Below the pieces are notes generated by a model. It made no database searches, was not told the origin of the DNA, and saw only the letters and a list, made by a program, of their open reading frames with translations. Made by a program: the position numbers and the translations under genes. From positions 1 through 25,081 of the IMG/VR virus record IMGVR_UViG_3300009155_000234: DNA of 25,081 nt. One strand, written 5' to 3'. Positions 11,774 to 19,182 of this stretch are shown piece after piece; positions within the stretch are counted from its first letter, which is position 1, and every line of letters starts with the position of its first letter. Origin of the DNA: a virus.

Positions 11774-12142
11774 ATTAATTTAACAGATAAAATCCAGGAT
11801 CAATTTCCATTTATAACTGTAATCACTTATGGTAATCACGAATATGTTGGAATAATAATAAATCAAGACAACAATATCACGAGTGTTTACGATTACAATC
11901 TGTTAAAGGTAGAAGATCATAAAAGAGTATTTTTAGAATTAGGCGAGGTTTGGTGGTGGGAATCAAATAGATTACTTCCAATCAACATATTTCTACGTAA
12001 GGAAATGGAACCGTTTCGTTACGCTATAAAAAATTTTAGTACTAAAGACGTATCTATTTTAATGGGTCCGGTAGTAAACTTAAACAATATAATACTCAAA
12101 CGTGTTAAACGCCGTAGCATACAGATGTTACGTAAGCGTTAA
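11771..12142 (+). CDS. Hypothetical protein (123 aa)
   Basis: This lone rightward gene within the leftward block encodes 123 residues, beta-rich at first (FPFITVITYGNHEYVGIIINQDNNITSVYDY, an SH3-barrel-like pattern) and then WWWESNRLLPINIFL and a strongly basic end (LKRVKRRSIQMLRKR). The basic tail suggests nucleic-acid contact. TATAAATA 42 nt upstream marks it as late. It converges with the next gene, sharing 4 nt. The family is not named, though the pattern suggests a conserved phage protein. Confidence 0.65.
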   Translation: MINLTDKIQDQFPFITVITYGNHEYVGIIINQDNNITSVYDYNLLKVEDHKRVFLELGEVWWWESNRLLPINIFLRKEMEPFRYAIKNFSTKDVSILMGPVVNLNNIILKRVKRRSIQMLRKR

Positions 12143-12648
12143 AGAATTTTTAAAAACCAAACGTAATTTGGCCCAACATCATAATAGTTAAACTGCTCGT
12201 TTACTGCTTGACTAACCCCTGGATAATCTATGTCGTGCCCACTCAATAGACCTCCCAACTTAATCTTCGGCTTATAATCAATGATATCATTCTTTACATA
12301 TTCGTATGAATGGTTAGCATCAATGAACACTAGATCTACGCTATCGTCGGGTATCTGTTTAGCAACATCATGACTGTAACCTCTTATGGGAATCAATCTG
12401 TCTTTATATTTTTCTTTAACATCTTTTGTATAGAACAGCGTAGTATCTGAGTCGATAGCATAGTATCGTTCTATACACTCGCAGTTATCTAAAAGATGGA
12501 ACGTGGTGCGTCCGTCTCTTACACCTACTTCTACTATGGTTTTATATTGATTTTGATTTATCGTATGTTGTAAGAAGTGTTTTCTATTCGATTTTCCTTC
12601 CCAATCGATAGTCATTGGAACTGATAGTCGATCTGTACGTTTAGGCAT
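12139..12648 (-). CDS. Class I SAM-dependent methyltransferase
   Basis: The 169-residue protein has the SAM-binding motif I (IVEVGVRDGRTT), the acidic residue ending beta-2 (YYAIDSD), and the motif IV-like DSVDLVFIDANHSYEYVKNDI typical of the Methyltransf_24 group, followed by LGGLLSGHDIDYPGVSQAV. Such proteins often act on sugars or small molecules. It overlaps the DnaE-like gene by 8 nt upstream. It is one of four methyltransferases in the window. Substrate unknown. Confidence 0.85.
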   Translation of the reverse strand: MPKRTDRLSVPMTIDWEGKSNRKHFLQHTINQNQYKTIVEVGVRDGRTTFHLLDNCECIERYYAIDSDTTLFYTKDVKEKYKDRLIPIRGYSHDVAKQIPDDSVDLVFIDANHSYEYVKNDIIDYKPKIKLGGLLSGHDIDYPGVSQAVNEQFNYYDVGPNYVWFLKIL

Positions 12649-13225
12649 ATTCCCAGCTCACTTGTTCACATATTAAGTTTAACTGTAACACTATAGCACA
12701 AGCATATGCGATAGCATGTGATTTTTTGAAGAAGTATAGATCACCCGACGTGGGTTTAATCCATACTACTTTCAAAATCGCATCCCAATCGTCGTAGTAT
12801 TCGAGATATCTTTTAGCGGGACGTATAATAGCTAGTACTGCTGCTAGCTGTTCGATGCTAGTAGGTTTTAATCTACGAACGATATTATAATGGTCTGAAA
12901 TATGAAACAGTTTTTCTACTATTTCTCTGTGTTCTAGCAAGTCCCACAGTGGCTCAGTATCTAACAGCTTTTTCAGATGATCTTCATCTTTAACACCATT
13001 ATACAGTCCAACATTTAGGAAATCTATTTTAAAGTAACCTCGAGATTCAGCAGCTTCGTATTCTATAGTTGTTAGATTAGTAAACGGGTCGTATGGAATC
13101 TCCTGGAAGTAAACACCTGTATTGTGTTTAACTTTTTCTTCTTTTTGTACTCGCATAGCGACTCGATGCTCAAGCACCTTAAGAGCAGTATTTCGATCTA
13201 AAAAATCTATATCAATATCGGGCAT
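12641..13225 (-). CDS. Miniature DnaE (DNA polymerase III alpha)-like protein
   Basis: In only 194 residues the protein keeps, in order, hallmark DnaE blocks: MPDIDIDFLDR at the N-terminus (E. coli PDFDVDF with catalytic D401/D403, here D5 and D7), HNTGVYFQEIPYDPFTN (compare the DnaE H-x-x-GV...P block), GYFKIDFLNVGL (compare KFDFLGLRTL, catalytic D555; here D68), LKPTSIEQLAAVLAIIRPAKR (compare P-SFEDL...ALYRPGP) and FFKKSHAIAYACA (compare FNKSHAVAYA). About 90 residues present in DnaE between the first two blocks are missing, as are the PHP, OB and tau-binding parts. It is unlikely to be a full polymerase. It is coupled to a 67-aa gene upstream. The homology is convincing; the role is unknown. 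Confidence 0.8.
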   Translation of the reverse strand: MPDIDIDFLDRNTALKVLEHRVAMRVQKEEKVKHNTGVYFQEIPYDPFTNLTTIEYEAAESRGYFKIDFLNVGLYNGVKDEDHLKKLLDTEPLWDLLEHREIVEKLFHISDHYNIVRRLKPTSIEQLAAVLAIIRPAKRYLEYYDDWDAILKVVWIKPTSGDLYFFKKSHAIAYACAIVLQLNLICEQVSWEYA

Positions 13226-13428
13226 TAGTGTTTCGTTGGTCCGGTGAATAATAGTGGTATTTGTGTTTTCATAAATTCAGCAAATTGTTTCATCTGTCGT
13301 TCGTCTCTAAATCCGTCAAATTTTATATAAACACAAGCATCGTCATCTAGTAGGAATTTGTAACTTAAATCGACTTCTTCAATAATATCTTCTATTGAAT
13401 GTAGTTCTAGGGAGTTATCAGTTATCAT
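13225..13428 (-). CDS. Small acidic hypothetical protein (67 aa)
   Basis: It is joined by one-base TAATG overlaps to the zinc-finger gene before it and the DnaE-like gene after it. The 67 residues are acidic in the first half (SIEDIIEEVDLSYKFLLDDDACVYI) and carry an amphipathic helix (RDERQMKQFAEFMKTQI) and a GPTKH end. The coupling suggests it works with one of its neighbours, perhaps as a small partner. Family not recognised. Confidence 0.6.
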   Translation of the reverse strand: MITDNSLELHSIEDIIEEVDLSYKFLLDDDACVYIKFDGFRDERQMKQFAEFMKTQIPLLFTGPTKH

Positions 13429-14165
13429 TAGATTTTAGCCTCCTTGATCATGTTTTTAACAAATTCAAGGTCTGACTTTTGTTTCTTAAACTTATCTGTC
13501 CAAAACACCACATCGATCATTGGACCAATAGTTTGAAGTTGCTCGTCAGTCATCTTCTTGAGTGATGCTACACCATTATCGGAATTTAGCAATATCCAAG
13601 GAGATACCTTGCCGTCCCGCACGTCATATGTTATCCTGTTCAGATTAGCATATGAGAAGTAGTGATTCCATTGGGCTGAGTTTTTTTCAGCCCAATCGCA
13701 CATTGTATTTATGGTTCTTTCGGCTGCGGATTCTACACCCTCATTACGAATTAGATCTACAACATACTTGTCATAGAGTTCTTCTCGACACCATTTATCT
13801 AGGGGAATATTACTACGTATAATCCAATCGATGTATTTGTCTGGATACAGCGGATTAACATTGCTCATAAAGCTACCAAACTTTACGAAAGCATTATAAT
13901 AAGCACTTTTACAGAAATCTTCGTATGTCTTTTCAGTCTTGTTACTTTGCGTTAGTTTGTAAAATCGATCATATACATAGAATCCGCTCTGTACTCTACG
14001 TTCATCTTTTTGCATATATCTGCGTTTAGGTTCACACATATGTACTGTTAGAGTTTTTTCTTTAACGAACCCTTTGTCGCAGAATCTACATGTATATGGT
14101 TTAGAGATCTTTGAGCTCCTTGTCTGACCAACCGATTTCTCTAGCAAGCTCTTTAAGTTCATCAT
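13428..14165 (-). CDS. Zinc-finger (CCHC-type) conserved phage protein
   Basis: The 245-residue product has a zinc finger near the N-terminus, YTCRFCDKGFVKEKTLTVHMC, with ligands C26, C29, H42 and C44, followed by a basic EPKRR. The rest is helical (YYNAFVKFGSFMSNVNPLYPDKYIDWI; LDKWCREELYD) with no recognised catalytic motif. I associate this architecture with proteins of marine T4-like phages near the clamp-loader genes, from memory. Its first 65 nt overlap the gene upstream in another frame; a shorter form starting at the second Met (14162) is possible. A DNA- or RNA-binding role is likely from the finger alone. Confidence 0.7.
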   Translation of the reverse strand: MMNLKSLLEKSVGQTRSSKISKPYTCRFCDKGFVKEKTLTVHMCEPKRRYMQKDERRVQSGFYVYDRFYKLTQSNKTEKTYEDFCKSAYYNAFVKFGSFMSNVNPLYPDKYIDWIIRSNIPLDKWCREELYDKYVVDLIRNEGVESAAERTINTMCDWAEKNSAQWNHYFSYANLNRITYDVRDGKVSPWILLNSDNGVASLKKMTDEQLQTIGPMIDVVFWTDKFKKQKSDLEFVKNMIKEAKI

Positions 14166-14571
14166 TTGTACTGATCTCCAATAAAGTTTCTATATCTGCA
14201 GGTTTTAATGTTGGGTAGACACTGTTTAATAGTTTAGCACGTTTACTGTTGTTCTTCTTTTTCTGAGACATTCCGAGCCATTCGTGGAAGAATATCTTTT
14301 CACCATCCCAGTTACACATACACAATAACTGCCAAGCTAGCTTAGGATGTTTTTGTATATCGCTCCAGTTCTTATTAAAGTATTCATTAACAGTTAGCAC
14401 GAAGTGTTCCATCTGTTCTCGATTACTTGTTTTTACGTTACTAATATATCGATTTAATATCCAGAATTCATTCTTAACGTTCTTGCGTTGTTCATCATCT
14501 AGTTCATCCCACATACTACGTGCGTTAAGATCAACTGCGGCTATAACTTCTTTAAGAGGTACTTTTGTCAT
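14101..14571 (-). CDS. Candidate clamp-loader small subunit (gp62-like) or unknown
   Basis: The 156-residue, mainly helical protein shows the features NRYISNV, then FVLTVNEYFNKNW, HPKLAWQLLCMC, FFHEWLG and YPTLKPADIETLLEISTNDELKELAREIGW. The order NR-x-x-S, NE, HP-x-L, F-x-x-W and a C-terminal helix pair recalls gp62 of T4-like phages, which joins gp44 to load the sliding clamp gp45. The similarity is weak, and neither gp44 nor gp45 is next to it here, which argues against. Overlaps of 20 nt with the gene before and 65 nt with the zinc-finger gene after show tight packing. Treat the name as a hypothesis. Confidence 0.4.
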   Translation of the reverse strand: MTKVPLKEVIAAVDLNARSMWDELDDEQRKNVKNEFWILNRYISNVKTSNREQMEHFVLTVNEYFNKNWSDIQKHPKLAWQLLCMCNWDGEKIFFHEWLGMSQKKKNNSKRAKLLNSVYPTLKPADIETLLEISTNDELKELAREIGWSDKELKDL

Positions 14572-14800
14572 CTTTTATAGTATAGTATATTAGGAGCATA
14601 TTATCAAGAGCTTTTTTGAGTGCAGGGTTACATTTGCTAAGTTTTTTAATATCGGAGATTTCTGCATACGTAAATAGATCAGGTTCTTTCTCGCTATGTA
14701 GCACTTTGTGCCAATTTCCGATTTTTCTTTTATATACGGTTCGTCCGCCGTCGGGGCTTTCGTATATAAACTCTTTTGATTTTATAGAGATTTCATCCAT
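14552..14800 (-). CDS. Small hypothetical protein (82 aa)
   Basis: A good AGGAG site precedes the ATG at 14800, inside the 3' flank of the methyltransferase gene. The 82-residue product starts with a beta-hairpin-like stretch (SKEFIYESPDGGRTVYKRKIGNW) and continues with two helices (FTYAEISDIKKLSKCNPALKKALDNMLLIYY). Its end overlaps the next gene by 20 nt. The pattern suggests a compact conserved protein; family unknown. Confidence 0.65.
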   Translation of the reverse strand: MDEISIKSKEFIYESPDGGRTVYKRKIGNWHKVLHSEKEPDLFTYAEISDIKKLSKCNPALKKALDNMLLIYYTIKDDKSTS

Positions 14801-14808
14801 TATAGCTC

Positions 14809-15468
14809 CTATTTGTATATCTTTTCTACAAACTTATATTTTCCGTGCCATATGTCGGGGGTGTCTTTCCAAACACCAGTAATTTGATCATCGATCCAAT
14901 GATCGTAATGCATACGGTCTTTGAACCACCAGAATAGATTTTGATCTTTCCATTCGTTAAAGTATCTCTTAAAAAATTGTCTATCTCTAGGATCTCTAAA
15001 AAATTTTGTATCGTAAAACATTTTTTTAGCCTTAGCTGGATTCGAAAAATTTAATCCGATAAAGCAGAATTTATCAGTATAAGATTCCAGTTCTTTAGCT
15101 ACCCAACCTAGATCATCATCGGGAATAGCACTTAATACTTGATTGCAAATAACACCATCAAATTTAGTACCTTTCGGTGGTGGTTCTTTAAATTGTTCTA
15201 TACAAGGATCGTATTTGTAAACTTTTACACCTAGCCATTCGTTGAATGTCTGTAATCGATCTTCTGACTCATATGGTAAAGGAGTAGTATATTGTAACCC
15301 TTTACCACAGCCATAATCTAGTATAGTTTTAGCATCATATCTAACTACTAGATCTTTGATCTGTTTTTGATACTTTATAGTATCTAGACCGGCCCAGCTT
15401 TTATTTTCTTTTTGGAACTTAGTTCCGGCTTCAACTGACTCATCATAATAACTAGATTTTAAACTCAT
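14809..15468 (-). CDS. Class I SAM-dependent methyltransferase, tandem copy 2
   Basis: The 219-residue protein has motif I TILDYGCGKGLQY at about residues 45-57 and an acidic beta-2 end (VYKYDPCIEQF), then FDGVICNQVLSAIPDDDL in the motif IV/post-I position. Its long C-terminal part is rich in aromatic residues (FFKRYFNEWKDQNLFWWFKDRMHYDHW), unusual for the fold and perhaps a substrate-binding cap. It overlaps the methyltransferase upstream by 4 nt (ATGA). Both share ILD-[FY]-GCGKG and Y-x-YDP or GYDP, so they are likely diverged paralogues. Substrate unknown. Confidence 0.8.
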   Translation of the reverse strand: MSLKSSYYDESVEAGTKFQKENKSWAGLDTIKYQKQIKDLVVRYDAKTILDYGCGKGLQYTTPLPYESEDRLQTFNEWLGVKVYKYDPCIEQFKEPPPKGTKFDGVICNQVLSAIPDDDLGWVAKELESYTDKFCFIGLNFSNPAKAKKMFYDTKFFRDPRDRQFFKRYFNEWKDQNLFWWFKDRMHYDHWIDDQITGVWKDTPDIWHGKYKFVEKIYK

Positions 15469-16019
15469 TTTTTGATTGTAACTCCATATTTTATTATTCT
15501 AATCTCAGGTCCTTTTTTAGGCTGTGTGACTCGATCGATTATACGTTTGTTATACATGGCTAAACCCAATACATCTTCTAACTTCTTTTCCCACCATTCG
15601 GGGGGTTCAACGATGAGATGTGCATTACGTCCGTCGCTTAATTGCTTTTTTGATAAATGACATGCTATCAGATGATACATTACCTTTCCACATCTATCGG
15701 CAAGATCAACTAGTGTTTCATCTAGTTTATCAGGTTCGATATGTTCGAGTACATCTTCTGAGAATATCATATCAACCTTATCGGGCAGTGTATTGTATGT
15801 TTCGTGTCCGGGATCGTAACCAAATACTTTAATATGTGGATATGTTTCGATTATTTTTTCAACGACAGTACCTTTACCACAGCCAAAGTCTAAAATACTT
15901 TTCACATCGTATGCTTCGATGCAACGTATCACTTCATCGGGTATTCTTACACCTCTTCCGAAATTTTCTCGGTTTTTGTGTAAATTCTTCATTTCTTTTT
16001 TATATTCTTCTGATATCAT
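15465..16019 (-). CDS. Class I SAM-dependent methyltransferase, tandem copy 1
   Basis: The 184-residue protein has motif I SILDFGCGKGTVVEKI, beta-2 end VFGYDPGHETY, and FSEDVLEHIEPDKL, the D-V-L-EH signature of the Methyltransf_11/23 type. It is followed by CHLSKKQLSDGRNAHLI and PPEWWEKKLED. It starts 1 nt after the stop of the 168-aa gene upstream and is coupled to its paralogue downstream. There is no target-recognition domain or DPPY-type motif, so DNA methylation is unlikely; small molecules or sugars are likelier. Confidence 0.85.
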   Translation of the reverse strand: MISEEYKKEMKNLHKNRENFGRGVRIPDEVIRCIEAYDVKSILDFGCGKGTVVEKIIETYPHIKVFGYDPGHETYNTLPDKVDMIFSEDVLEHIEPDKLDETLVDLADRCGKVMYHLIACHLSKKQLSDGRNAHLIVEPPEWWEKKLEDVLGLAMYNKRIIDRVTQPKKGPEIRIIKYGVTIKK

Positions 16020-16020
16020 T

Positions 16021-16527
16021 TTACATCAACTTTGCATATTGAACTATTTCACTTTGTCTACTTATCTCTTTCACAAAGTAAGCACAGGGCGGAGCATCGC
16101 CGTCGAATAAGGGTACGGTTAATAACTGGCCGTTACGCATCTTTGGGAAGTACCATTTGACATCCATATAAATGTTTATTATTTCTATATTACCAAAGTT
16201 AAATTTAAAATTAGATAATGGATTAAAGACGAAAGCATCAAACCCTCGATCAGTGAGACTTGTCATAGGTATCACTTCTAGATCATTACCGCTTTCTCTA
16301 CAACCAACGAGTATGGACCAGTCTAATGGCATCTGTATTTCGTGATCGTTTACTCTTAAAACTACAGCAGGTGCATTGAAACTTTCTAGAAATATCAGAG
16401 GTACGAAGAAGAAATCTGGCTCGTTTGGATTAGAATTATCTAACACAGAGAATCGCATATTGTCATCGACTTCGTCGGGTAGATTATTTAAATTGAATGT
16501 CTTATTATCGAGTGTGAGTATCTGCAT
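16021..16527 (-). CDS. Conserved-looking hypothetical protein (168 aa)
   Basis: This beta-rich 168-residue protein has an acidic N-terminal half (LPDEVDDNMRFSVLDNSN) and segments such as MPLDWSILVGCRESGNDLEVIPM, AFVFNPLSNFKFNFG and WYFPKMRNGQLLTVPLFDG. It begins 12 nt after uvsW, with the ribosome site AAGGAAAAACA that also precedes uvsW. The steady pairing beside uvsW hints at a core T4-like gene, but I cannot name it and no enzyme motif is seen. Confidence 0.65.
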   Translation of the reverse strand: MQILTLDNKTFNLNNLPDEVDDNMRFSVLDNSNPNEPDFFFVPLIFLESFNAPAVVLRVNDHEIQMPLDWSILVGCRESGNDLEVIPMTSLTDRGFDAFVFNPLSNFKFNFGNIEIINIYMDVKWYFPKMRNGQLLTVPLFDGDAPPCAYFVKEISRQSEIVQYAKLM

Positions 16528-16538
16528 TGTTTTTCCTT

Positions 16539-17987
16539 TTAGATATCCACTTTTGTAACAGCGAATGGATATTGTGCGTCTTTATAAAATTTCTTACGTT
16601 CTGTTAAATGTCTTTTAGCATACTTACAAGTACTGGTTATATCCCAAATTTGCACAAAATCTTTATCCTCAGCTTTTCTAATTCCTCTACCAATAGACTG
16701 GATGACACGAACAAAAGACTTACCAGGCTCCAAAAGAATAAGATTAAAAATACGGGGGATATTAATACCAACAGCAGCAACACCATAGGTAGCGATGATA
16801 ACTTTATTGTCGCTCGTTTTAATTTCGTCATATTCCTCTTTCCTGTTTTTTGTTTTAACAGCACCACTGATAAAAACGCTGTCAGGTATCTCGTCGATTA
16901 ATATTTTCCCAGTATCAATACGGTTAACTAATACAAGAGTATTTCCGGTAAGTGCGATATCTTTGATCTTATTTGCCATCCATGTCATACGTGTTGGATC
17001 AGATACTAGATACTTGTATTCGTCAGCATATGAGCGAAATTCTTTAACATCAGTAGTTTGCAAAATGCTAACGTGACATTGTGCAAGTACACCTTTTTCC
17101 TGTAATTGATGTGCAGTAACGTGATGTATAACGTCTCCAATACTGCAACGTATTGATTCAAATTCAAATTTTTCTTTAGGAACAGTGCCAGTTAATCCCC
17201 AACGGATTGGAGCATTGGCAAAGTTAATAGTTAATAGTTTTTTGAGAACATCTGCCTTTGCTTGATGTACTTCGTCGATGATAACGGCCGCCACGCCTTC
17301 GGTAAATTCAGCTAGAGTTAGTGCTTCAGTGTCGTGGCTTTTTTTATCTAATATATTGAGACTCTGCCACGTACATATTGTATGTGTCTTACCTAGTTCT
17401 TTGCGATCACCGTAGTATACTCCAACATCTAATCCGACATTCCTATAGTCTTCTTCGGTCTGTTCTACTAGGCTTTTGTTAGGAACGATTATCATTGATC
17501 GCCCGTATTTCTCACACAATTTACTCAGTGTAGCAGTCATGATAGTCTTACCTGCACCGGTAGCAACTTCTTGTAGGGCTTGCGGAGTTTTTAAGAAGTT
17601 GTTAACAACTTCGACTTGATCGTCACGTAGTCTTATTGGTTGTCCGGCAAATCTGTGTCCTGTGGGCCAACATAGATCTCCCCAAAACTCTTCGGTTATT
17701 TCTTCAAATTTGATAGCAGGATGATGCCTTAGATCTTCGACTTCTAAGTCGTAGTCCAACGATTCTAATATAGGCAATATGTCATTTAGTTGATTAATAT
17801 ATCCAGTTCCGCCGACTCCGAAAAAAGCCACAGTACCATCCCATCTGCCCAAACGATAGCTGGGCTGATACCGTGCCCATGGTACTTCAAATTTAAATTT
17901 ATTTGCTAGTTTGCGCCTAGCATTTAAATCGAGACCTTCAAATTTAATGTTTACTTCGTCTTTGATTATCAGCTTACAGGTCGGCAA
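16539..17987 (-). CDS. uvsW: UvsW RNA-DNA/DNA-DNA helicase
   Basis: The 482-residue superfamily-2 helicase has Walker A VATGAGKTIM at about 141-150, motif II IIDEVH at 236-241 (DEVH), motif III GLTGT, and motif VI QSIGRGIRK. Its first 100 residues, with YRLGRWDGTVAFF and a small DNA-binding fold, match UvsW rather than other SF2 helicases. In T4 UvsW unwinds R-loops and branched DNA and drives the switch from origin-dependent to recombination-dependent replication. It uses a TTG start at 17987, supported by AAGGAAAAAC 2 nt upstream of that codon, and overlaps the gene before it by 14 nt. Length fits T4 UvsW (503). Confidence 0.92.
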   Translation of the reverse strand: MPTCKLIIKDEVNIKFEGLDLNARRKLANKFKFEVPWARYQPSYRLGRWDGTVAFFGVGGTGYINQLNDILPILESLDYDLEVEDLRHHPAIKFEEITEEFWGDLCWPTGHRFAGQPIRLRDDQVEVVNNFLKTPQALQEVATGAGKTIMTATLSKLCEKYGRSMIIVPNKSLVEQTEEDYRNVGLDVGVYYGDRKELGKTHTICTWQSLNILDKKSHDTEALTLAEFTEGVAAVIIDEVHQAKADVLKKLLTINFANAPIRWGLTGTVPKEKFEFESIRCSIGDVIHHVTAHQLQEKGVLAQCHVSILQTTDVKEFRSYADEYKYLVSDPTRMTWMANKIKDIALTGNTLVLVNRIDTGKILIDEIPDSVFISGAVKTKNRKEEYDEIKTSDNKVIIATYGVAAVGINIPRIFNLILLEPGKSFVRVIQSIGRGIRKAEDKDFVQIWDITSTCKYAKRHLTERKKFYKDAQYPFAVTKVDI

Positions 17988-19176
17988 AGTTTTTCCTTAA
18001 CATTTCATTTTTATTAGTTGAATAGAATAATACCATTGGATGTGTATTAATATAATTTTGTGCGGTATAGTGTGCATAAAACGAATTAGCACTGACTATT
18101 ATTTTGAAGTTAATATTCAATTTATAGAGTATCTTTGGAACTTTATTTCTTATAAAAACGATTTTAGTATTTTCATCTAACAGATTATTAAGTTGATTAT
18201 TCTTAATAAATTCATTAAATTTTACATTCTCGGTACTACGGAATAACACACTAATCTCTGAATTATTTATACCCGAATCTTTCAAAGAATTGTACCAATC
18301 TTCTAAAGAAATATCTGATTTTTCATCATCATCGAGGATGATTAATGCCGGATAACTTTTCATATCAGCTAATGATTTAGCTATATCGTTATGTTTTATT
18401 TCAGAGTTTTTATGTACAAGAAATTTGTTTTTATCTTCTAATAATAATTTTTTAGTCAAGGGATCAACTGATGATGAATCTATTTTAGATTTTATTTTTT
18501 CACTGAGTGATATCTTCATTGTTCTAGCTAAAAACGAATCCTGGATAAGTTCATCTTTTTTGTTATCTTGGAAAAACTTCGATAAAAACTTATTGGCATT
18601 TTTTAAGAAGATACCGTCATCGTAATCCAATAAGGGCAGATAATTTTCTGGATTATCTTTTATCTGCCCTATCTCTTTTCCATAATCTAAAATATCTTGA
18701 TCTACAATAAATCCTTGATCTTGTAATTTTGATTCTAGTATTAATTTAGATACGACGTTTGTACTAAATGGAAATATATTTGCTTTAGTATTTTTATCAA
18801 AGGCGATTTTTTTAATATTAATCTGTGTTATTTCTTTATTAAGTTTGCGATCATATGGAAATTTTAAGAAGATAGATGCTTTACCTTCATATATCGATTT
18901 ATATAATCTCTTGGAATTATCAACTAGCCGGAAGCTATGTTTATAAACAGGATTCTCTAATAGATCAGAAACGTTTGAAATATAAGAAATCTTTTCTTTA
19001 TATTTTTCTAGAATCCTCACAGCAAGTCCTCCTTGATTAGCCGTTAGTGATAACGGTCTTTTTAGTTGAGCCGCTAGACTGTAGATTATTGTTTTGTCTT
19101 TTGATTCCAAAACAATGTTTGTACTGACAATATGTAAGATTAAATCTTCAATTGATGTTATAAACATATTATTCAT
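17974..19176 (-). CDS. Large AT-rich hypothetical protein before uvsW (400 aa)
   Basis: The 400-residue product is Lys/Asn/Asp/Ile-rich and markedly AT-rich compared with uvsW. The first 110 residues are alpha/beta (YSLAAQLKRPLSLTANQGGLAVRILEKY). The middle is helical and charged (LNKEITQINIKKIAF; FLSKFFQDNKKDELIQ). The last 130 are alpha/beta with LIILDDDEKSDISLEDWYNSL, SEISVLFRSTEN, KIVFIRNKVPK and FKIIVSANSFYAHYTAQNYI. The VLFRS stretch recalls a helicase motif, but no Walker A is present, so it is not an ATPase of that class. The 14-nt overlap with uvsW suggests joint expression and possibly joint function. No family recognised. Confidence 0.65.
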   Translation of the reverse strand: MNNMFITSIEDLILHIVSTNIVLESKDKTIIYSLAAQLKRPLSLTANQGGLAVRILEKYKEKISYISNVSDLLENPVYKHSFRLVDNSKRLYKSIYEGKASIFLKFPYDRKLNKEITQINIKKIAFDKNTKANIFPFSTNVVSKLILESKLQDQGFIVDQDILDYGKEIGQIKDNPENYLPLLDYDDGIFLKNANKFLSKFFQDNKKDELIQDSFLARTMKISLSEKIKSKIDSSSVDPLTKKLLLEDKNKFLVHKNSEIKHNDIAKSLADMKSYPALIILDDDEKSDISLEDWYNSLKDSGINNSEISVLFRSTENVKFNEFIKNNQLNNLLDENTKIVFIRNKVPKILYKLNINFKIIVSANSFYAHYTAQNYINTHPMVLFYSTNKNEMLRKNFADL

Positions 19177-19182
19177 AATAGA

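Noticed and set aside
12139-16019. DNA methyltransferases of a restriction-modification type
   Set aside because: None of the three methyltransferases in this span has a DPPY/NPPY or PCQ motif or a target-recognition domain, and no endonuclease is nearby.
16608-16901. Rightward ORFs inside uvsW
   Set aside because: These are antisense shadows of the conserved helicase C-terminal motifs, with no ribosome site.
17974-19176. Helicase of the UvrD type, from VLFRS
   Set aside because: No Walker A or B motif can be found in the 400 residues.
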